A stretch of DNA of 23,737 nucleotides from positions 110,723 to 134,459 of the forward strand of contig MU069563.1 in NCBI GenBank assembly GCA_002284615.2. Direction: 5' to 3'. Made by a program: the position numbers and the translations under genes. The DNA is from Dunaliella salina. Taxonomy: Eukaryota > Chlorophyta > Chlorophyceae > Chlamydomonadales > Dunaliellaceae. The notes under the pieces are model-generated. The model saw only the letters and a program-made list of their open reading frames with translations. It was not told where the DNA came from and searched no databases. Position 1 is the first letter of the stretch. Every line of letters begins with the position of its first letter. Of this stretch, positions 19,434 through 23,737 are shown piece by piece.

Positions 19434-22400
19434 CGCGCATGTGTGCGTGCGTGCTTGCGTGCATGCTCACACGCATAAGGGACTTTGGAAACAGGAAAAG
19501 AGGGCAAATAAAATGCAAAATATGTTTGGTCAAGCAGTGGCTTGGCTGGGACAGGGTGTTAAGAATGCAGGGGTTGAGGTTAGACCTCTAAACCCACGCT
19601 GCTATTTTCAGTCATAAAACACTCCTTTTTAACATTTTTGTGGGCAAATGTTTCCTTTATATTTAGGACAATGCTCTTCAAAATGTGGGGTTTAAATTTT
19701 GAAGGCATGTTGTTTGGGCCTCCATCAAACTGTCATCTGGAGACTCTGGAATCAATTGGGGGGTTTGGCAAAATAAGTTAGCAAACAGTCCGATAAAGTC
19801 CTTGAAAGGTTCAAAGTGCTGTTCGAACGAGTGTTTGCCTGTAAGCAGAAGGGCTAGAGGAAGCAAACCCTACCCACTCTGACCCCATCCGCCCTCCAGC
19901 TATCCCTATTCCGAGACATAGTCTTCAAAGGACAAGAGAAAATGTATTCAAGGGCGGGTGAAGGTGGGGGAGGGGGGAAGGGTGATGAGGGAACCCTCAT
20001 CGGTGCTGAAAGGTCAATTTTTGGCAGAGGGCACAAAATTGTTTGAACTGGCAGTTTGATGTTTGCCAACAGTACGAAGGAGTTCGAGTTCTAGAACAGT
20101 CCTTTGTTCTGTTCCTGATCAACCTCAGTCTCTGGTGGCAACTCAAGCAGTAAAGCAACTTTAGGGCTCCAAATACAGGCTGCAATTCAAATGATCAGAG
20201 GGGTCCAGCTTAGAGGAATAACGACAGCTGAAAGCTGTACCCGTGAGGGTTAAAGCCCTGTAGTAGCAGCCTCATCCAGGGGAAGTAAATGGATTTCCAC
20301 AAGCCATTTGCCCCCAACTCAACCCTCATTATACATTACAATGGTTGAGATGAATCCTGTGGTAGCATTTCTGCTTCAGGGGAACTGCAATGATCGGACA
20401 AGCCGGACACTGCAATGATAAGACAAGCCTCATACGGTGCAAGGGCAGATGCTAATGCATTATGCCGTGCCATTAATCAGTTATGCAGGGCAGTGGCGGT
20501 ATTGGAGGTACGCCGTCCCCTCTACACCATCACAGGACTAGAAATTAAGCACGTCAATGACAGTTTTGCAGATGCACCTCACAATCGCAGTCCTGGAAGC
20601 GTGCGGTGCGCCATGGCGCCAGTAATGGTAGTATGCTTTGCATCATGGATGCCAGCCAGTGTTTGGCTGTGTGCGCGCAGTACCGACACTGTGCGTCATG
20701 ACGCCAGTAATGATAGTTTGCTTTGCATCATGGACAGTGTATTGGCCGTGTGCGCACAGTACCGACACTGTGTCATGATGAGAGAAGTGGAAGTATGCTA
20801 TGCATCATGATAACAGTATTGGCAGTATGCCGCGCACCATGATGCCGGTGTTGAAAGTGTGCATCAGAATGAGTTGTCCATGATGACAGTACTGGAAGTG
20901 TGTTGTGTACCGCACTGCCAGAATTGTTGAAAGTGTGCCATGAATGGTGTCTCCCGTGTACCATGCATCATGATGCCAGTGCTAGAAGTGTGCATCGTGA
21001 TGAGTGGCCCCTGATAGCAGCATTGGGAGTGTGATGCGCATGATGATCACAGTTCTGGAAGTGCCAAGCATGAGGATGACAGTCCTGGCAGTGCGCCATG
21101 CATCAAGGTGTCGGTGTCGGAAGTGTGCATCATGATGAGTGGTCATTGATAACAGCACTGGCAGTGTGCTTCTTGCTGCCTCTGAGTTGTCGCGGCGCTC
21201 ATAACTCAGCTCGGCTACAAGGTTTACAAGGTTTACAATAGGATATAAAGCCTTCAGCCATCCAGTCTGCTACAAGCACCGCCAAGACTCAGACGCAGCA
21301 AGCAGCACAGCAGCTGGTGATGAAGAGACAGAAGAGGCACAAGTCCAGGTCACCCTCCGACTCCTGATGGAACCATGACGCCGGTGTTGGGAGTGTGGCG
21401 TGCATGATGAGGACAGTTCTGGAACTGTGCCATGCATCCAGATGCCAGTGTCGAAAGTGTGCATCATGATGAGTGGTCGTTGATGACAGTGTTGGAAGTG
21501 TGCCACGCATCATGATGCCCGTGTTGGGAGTGTGCATCACAACGATCCATCATTGGTAAAAAGAATCCTGGAAGTGTGCCAAGCATGATGATGACAGTCC
21601 TGGCTGTGTGCCATGCATCATGATGCAAGTGTTGGGAATGTGCATCATGATGAGTGGTCATTGATGACTGTTTAAGGAGTGCACCATAGCAGAAGGAGGT
21701 CAACGGGCCTATTTGCCAGACATGCTCTTTACCGGTTTTCTGTCTCAAATCTAATCATGCCAACCATTTTTAATTCTATAAATTATTATGTTTACCAAAA
21801 ATGAATGGAATAGGAGGTTTCTTGATCACTCTACTGGCCCCAGATCACCCCAAAATAGCCTACAACTCCACCACGGGACTAATTTTCACTCAAAAATATT
21901 TTTTCCATGTCTTACGTGATATGCTAACATCATGCATGTTCAAAAATCGAAAAAGAGGTCAGATTTTGACTTTTCTGGCACCCCTGTGGCCAGGTTTTCT
22001 CTAAGGGAAATGGCTGGAATTCTGTATCTGACCATTCACTCAGTGACTGGGTCCATTTTTTTGCAATGGTATTCTTTATGTCTAAGGATCCCAAATCACC
22101 CAAAATCACCCGATTTGGTGCAGCGGGTGATCAGGTATGGATTTCTGGTGTCGAAAAGTAGGGTTCACGCCGCAGCAAATTAGGCATGTGTGCCAGAACC
22201 GGGAATTTATCAACCTTAGTGTTGCAGAAACAGAAAATGCCAAGGTTGAAAATTCCCGGCTTTGGCGCACTTGCGCTAGGAGCATCCCAAAAACAGGCAA
22301 TTTCTGGCCTCTGTTGTCCCCCTCTGATACCATACATCATGATGGTAGCCAGGGCACCGGTGGTGCTTGAAAAGTGGCGCTAGCTCTACGCGTCTGTGAG

Positions 22401-23302
22401 GGCAAATGAGCTGAGGCAAAAAATCCAGGGCACTTGCTGTGCTTGCAAGCAGCTAAGCTGAGGCAAAAAGCCTGGGCTCTTGCTGTGCTTGCAAGCAGCT
22501 AAGCTGAGGAAAAAAGCCTGGGCTCTTGCAGTGCTTGCATACAGCAAAGCTCATGAAAAATAGCCAGGACACTTGCGGCGCTTGCAAGCAGCTAAGCTGA
22601 GACTAAAAAACAAGGCCACTTGCAGTATTGGCAAGCAGCTGCGCCGAGGCAATAAGCCAGGCCACTTGTGGTGCTTGCGTTGAGCTAAGCTGAGGCTAAA
22701 AGGCAAGGCACTTGCGTACAGCCAAGCTGAGGCTAAAAACAAGGCCATTTGCAGTACTTGCTAGCAGCTGCGCCGAGGCAATAAGCCAGGCCGCTTGCAG
22801 TACTTGCGTACAGCAAAGCTGTGGCAAAAAAGCAAGGCACTTGAAAACAGCCAAGCTGAGGCTAAAAACAAGGCCACTTGCAGTACTTGCCAGCAGCTGC
22901 GCCGAGGCAATAAAGGCTACTTGCAGTGCTTGCGTACAGCTGAGCTGAGGGGAAAAACAAGGCCACTTTGGGTGCTTGCTTGCAGCTGAGCTGAAGCACT
23001 GCCTTGATTGGTTTGTGCACAGGCTCTACCAGACTAGGTAAGGTTACATCGCTCTGTACCAGACTAGCTCCCTGCTGGATGCCTAGCCCAGAGCCTGAAG
23101 GCCAGCCGCTACCATGTTGTTTGCAAGGGTGATGGTTCCCGTTGCAGTCAGGGACATGTTTCTGAAGCATAGAGGCAAGGCGAACGCTGTGCTTGCACGC
23201 AGCTCATCGAGAGTGAAGGCAAGGACATCAAGGAGTTCCTGAGCGAGGTACAAACAGCATGGGACAAGATGTGGGACAGCGTCTACTCTGCGGATGCTGC
23301 AG
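12732..23302 (+). CDS. PlsC-family glycerolipid acyltransferase gene (eight phased exons)
   Basis: Eight plus-strand exons chain in phase into about 245 residues without a stop. Seen in order: an N-terminal membrane helix, NHRSWTD (the NHx4D catalytic motif: His base and Asp), a second hydrophobic segment running into GVILFKR (motif II type), YPEGHRS (motif III, acyl-acceptor phosphate binding) and SRKFPVQIII (motif IV type). Enzymes of this family move an acyl group from acyl-CoA or acyl-ACP to the free hydroxyl of a lysophospholipid, usually lysophosphatidic acid, in ER or plastid membranes. The PEGHRS form rather than PEGTR and the KRGMLYYAHSR segment set it apart from the common ER LPAAT2 group; the exact substrate cannot be read from sequence. 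A first exon with the start codon is missing, and a short terminal exon is proposed at 23386-23438. Confidence 0.85.
13367..13506. repeat. 70-bp tandem duplication in intron
   Basis: Two nearly identical units, GCCAACACA...GAGAGGCCTGGCATGCCTA followed by TCTGCATGCGCAAGCA and TTTCTCTCCTGAATTTATTC, start at 13367 and 13436. They lie in the intron 12860-13662, where I see nothing else. Confidence 0.92.
13663..13756 (+). CDS. Acyltransferase gene, exon before the catalytic motif
   Basis: Acceptor CACATCGCAG, donor GTGAGT. One base completes Trp, then CQFMTKLFRIKIKKYGPNGL and RKDTGRHILYL, ending in phase 0. The hydrophobic HILYL strand leads straight into the NHx4D motif, as usual in PlsC proteins. 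Confidence 0.82.
13932..14020. repeat. 33-bp GGATTGAGGATTCTGTG tandem repeat
   Basis: About three units with a 33-bp period (cores near 13934, 13967 and 14000). On the minus strand they stay open as an 11-residue repeat (GTESSILLNLL, DTKSSILVNFL). It lies in the intron 13757-14656 and is not part of the phased gene. Confidence 0.82.
14420..14656 (+). repeat. Tandem array of the acceptor and first codons of the NHx4D exon
   Basis: TTGCAATGCTGTGCAACCATCG copies begin their GCAACC core at 14441, 14494, 14527, 14560 and 14613; the true exon has TTGCAG then TGCAACCATCGC (core 14658). The period is 33 bp with a 20-bp variant. Most copies carry GCTG in place of GCAG; the copy at 14611 has AG and is in frame with the exon (45 bases upstream). 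Confidence 0.92.
14657..14730 (+). CDS. Acyltransferase gene, NHx4D catalytic exon
   Basis: Acceptor GCTTTGCAG, donor GTTTGT. CNHRSWTDFFLDAYLTEGNG then SLMS plus two bases. His and Asp of NHRSWTD are both present, so the active site appears intact. The intron before it contains tandem copies of this junction; an upstream AG at 14610-14611 is in the same frame and would add 15 residues with a second CNHR. Confidence 0.9.
14731..16822. other. Intron of the acyltransferase gene
   Basis: 2.1 kb. It contains a roughly 84-bp degenerate repeat at about 16340-16560 (GTGCATGCTG, TTGCGCAGGCACCAGGAG). A minus-strand frame at 15811-16005 looks somewhat coding-like but is unsupported. The remainder shows nothing recognisable. 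Confidence 0.6.
16823..16919 (+). CDS. Acyltransferase gene, hydrophobic and motif II exon
   Basis: Acceptor TTGCATGCAG, donor GTGAGC. Completes the split Arg codon, then WLVFAVFPVFMVAVIVLRG and VILFKRGTVLDKE. The hydrophobic part is a membrane-associated helix; GVILFKR matches the position of motif II in PlsC enzymes. Ends in phase 0. Confidence 0.85.
17104..17173 (+). CDS. Acyltransferase gene, motif III exon (first part)
   Basis: Acceptor CTTCTGCAG, donor GTATGC. KFNEWLDSKVSSSPIPG then MLVYPE plus the first base of Gly. The YPEG motif is split across the intron. The preceding intron (184 bases) is the shortest securely supported in this gene. Confidence 0.88.
17662..17744 (+). CDS. Acyltransferase gene, PEGHRS and motif IV exon
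   Basis: Acceptor TGCTGCAG, donor GTAGAG. Completes Gly, then HRSLAHKSLPLKRGMLYYAH and SRKFPVQ in phase 0. PEGHRS followed by a basic KRG segment and a KFPV strand is characteristic of PlsC-domain lysophospholipid acyltransferases. Confidence 0.9.
17869..17990. mobile_element. Small MITE-like element with imperfect inverted ends
   Basis: Left end CAGGGTTGGGTTAAGAGGGTT and right end TCTTAACCCTCTGTACACAA, continuing CCCTTG, are imperfect inverted repeats of about 25 bases around a 70-base core with repeated CTTTTGGGGCCTC and CCTCTTTG. A partial copy lies at 778-844, which supports a dispersed element. Confidence 0.68.
18230..19164 (+). repeat. Array of degenerate copies of the acceptor of the 19165 exon
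   Basis: Diverged units of about 50-70 bp resembling GCATGCACTTCCAG plus ATCATCATCTC, CGCAATGCCGTGTGATG, recur through this stretch and resolve into the true acceptor GCACTTCCAG and first codons IIISRN. The last copy (ATCGTCATCTCTCGCAAT after GCCCAG, AG at 19121-19122) is in frame, 42 bases upstream. Confidence 0.85.
19165..19254 (+). CDS. Acyltransferase gene, exon after motif IV
   Basis: Acceptor GCACTTCCAG, donor GTGTGA. 30 codons, phase 0 at both ends: IIISRNKEEVLSEKTMKAHF then GATIVTGFSE. The intron before it holds many degenerate copies of its acceptor and first codons; the nearest copy (AG at 19121-19122) is in frame and would add 14 residues. Confidence 0.85.
19347..19465. repeat. 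(GT)n then (GC)n tract
   Basis: About 78 bases of GT repeat pass into GCGCGCGCGCGCGC and GTGCGTGCGTGC. It lies 92 bases after an exon end. Long alternating purine-pyrimidine tracts like this can adopt Z-form DNA. Confidence 0.97.
19466..20589. other. Intron sequence without recognisable features
   Basis: Part of the intron 19255-23202. I see no exon that fits the phase-0 borders, no RNA and no clear repeat; an open frame at 20415-20810 runs into the satellite and is not supported. Confidence 0.5.
20590..21665. repeat. CATGATG-rich satellite-like repeat
   Basis: Degenerate blocks of GTGCATCATGATGAGTGGTC, ATTGATGACAGT, TGGAAGTGTG and CCATGCATCATGATGCCAGT alternate across about 1 kb, interrupted at about 21170-21372 by unique sequence. 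Open frames on the minus strand with His-rich products are repeat artefacts. Confidence 0.88.
21170..21377 (+). other. Non-repetitive coding-like island inside the satellite
   Basis: Unlike its surroundings this piece has balanced codon-like composition and two open plus-strand frames: one ends MKRQKRHKSRSPSDS then stop, the other contains DAASSTAAGDEETEEAQVQV and ends LMEP then stop (21375-21377). It also has a TATAAA at 21244-21249 and a duplicated ACAAGGTTT. It might be an inserted gene or retro-element fragment. I do not recognise it. Confidence 0.3.
21685..22365 (-). mobile_element. Dispersed repeat, copy B (uninterrupted)
   Basis: Reverse-complement match to 8775-9033 plus 9415-9830. 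At the point where copy A carries the 381-bp element, this copy reads through directly, with a short GGGTGATTTT/GGGTGATTTG repetition there. It lies within the large acyltransferase intron. Confidence 0.75.
22400..22995 (+). repeat. About 47-bp tandem repeat resembling the acceptor of the last exons
   Basis: About 14 degenerate units of the form GTGCTTGCAAGCAGCTAAGC, TGAGGCAAAAAGC. The true acceptor 220 bases on reads TGTGCTTGCACGCAGCTCAT with GAGAGTGAAGGCAAGG following. The similarity covers about 20-35 bases, so this is probably another junction-derived array, with less certainty than the others. Confidence 0.8.
23203..23302 (+). CDS. Acyltransferase gene, C-terminal exon
   Basis: Acceptor TGCACGCAG, donor GTGAGG, after a 3.9 kb intron. 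LIESEGKDIKEFLSEVQTAW then DKMWDSVYSADAA plus one base of Gly or Ala. The amphipathic, Trp-rich helix fits the C-terminal region of this acyltransferase subfamily. Confidence 0.78.
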
Positions 23303-23385
23303 GTGAGGCTGGCAGGCCAGCTTGCATCCGTGAATGTGCTTTCCTAATGCTCGCTCTTGTCCCTGCCCAAATGAAATTATTGCAG

Positions 23386-23438
23386 CACCAAGCAGGAGCA
23401 TGTATAGGGTTTCTTTGGAAGACAATTGCTATTTTTGA
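23386..23438 (+). CDS. Candidate terminal exon of the acyltransferase gene
   Basis: Acceptor AAATTATTGCAG follows an 83-base intron. In the required phase it reads APSRSMYRVSLEDNCYF and stops at TGA (23436-23438). With it the product is about 262 residues plus the missing first exon, normal for a PlsC protein. The intron would be unusually short for this gene and the peptide has no identifiable motif, so a later exon outside the window is possible. Confidence 0.42.
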
Positions 23439-23540
23439 GCTGGGATCCTCTAACCACTCGACCATCTCCCCCCAAAAACCCCTGGCAGTGTCGTTATCCA
23501 AACAGAAAGGGTGCCACTCCCTCCCCCCTTCCAATTCAGC

Positions 23541-23737
23541 ACCCGACTGCATGCTTGTCACTGCACGTCACTGCATGTCACTGCACGTCACTGCATGTCA
23601 ATGCTCGTCACTGCATGTCACTGCATGTCACTGCTCGTCACTGCACGTCACTGTTCGTCACTGTACGTCACTGCATGCCACTGCATGCCACTGCTCGTCA
23701 CTGCACGTCACTGCATGCCACTGCTCGTCACTGCACG
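23541..23737. repeat. 10-bp CACTGCAYGT tandem repeat
   Basis: About 19 units of CACTGCACGT, CACTGCATGT and CACTGCTCGT run to the window edge. They start about 100 bases after the proposed terminal stop codon of the acyltransferase gene. Confidence 0.95.

Noticed and set aside
20773..21748. Several His-rich minus-strand open frames
   Set aside because: They are translations of the CATGATG satellite and share its period.

Overview
The window looks like nuclear DNA of an intron-rich eukaryote, most likely a green alga. It has many short exons with GT-AG borders, long introns packed with tandem repeats, (CA)n/(GT)n runs, moderate GC and a 489-base assembly gap. Dunaliella is my best guess for the genus; that is inference from texture, not proof. 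Most long open frames here are repeat or intron noise. The real genes show only when short exons are chained by splice sites and reading phase.

Two multi-exon genes can be reconstructed, arranged head to head. On the minus strand (8135 down to 875, probably running off the left edge) 13 phase-consistent exons encode 555 residues: transmembrane helix 1, a very Cys-rich short loop, transmembrane helix 2, then about 458 mostly helical, hydrophilic residues. This is the layout of the first half of a prominin-like membrane protein. On the plus strand (12732 to 23302, perhaps to 23438) eight or nine exons encode a PlsC-family glycerolipid acyltransferase with an N-terminal membrane helix, the NHRSWTD catalytic motif, a GVILFKR-type motif, a YPEGHRS motif and a KFPVQIII segment. 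First exons of both genes are unresolved; they should lie in the 4.6 kb between the genes (8136-12731), which also holds mobile-element remnants, a gapped (GT)n tract and a weak cluster of exon-like segments (10861-11246).

The most striking feature is in the introns. Several are filled with degenerate tandem copies of their own adjacent splice junction: a donor array (4090-5052) in the prominin-like gene, and acceptor arrays at 14420-14656, 18230-19164 and probably 22400-22995 in the acyltransferase gene. In three of the four, the copies nearest the exon keep a usable splice site in the same reading phase, so alternative use would add 24 or 58, 15, and 14 residues without a frameshift.

Other content: a dispersed repeat family present in two inverted diverged copies (about 8775-9830 and 21685-22365), with a 381-bp terminal-inverted-repeat element (9034-9414) inserted in the first copy only; a second small inverted-repeat element (17869-17990) with a partial copy at 778-844; a CATGATG-rich satellite (20590-21665) interrupted by a non-repetitive coding-like island; and simple repeats at both window edges.
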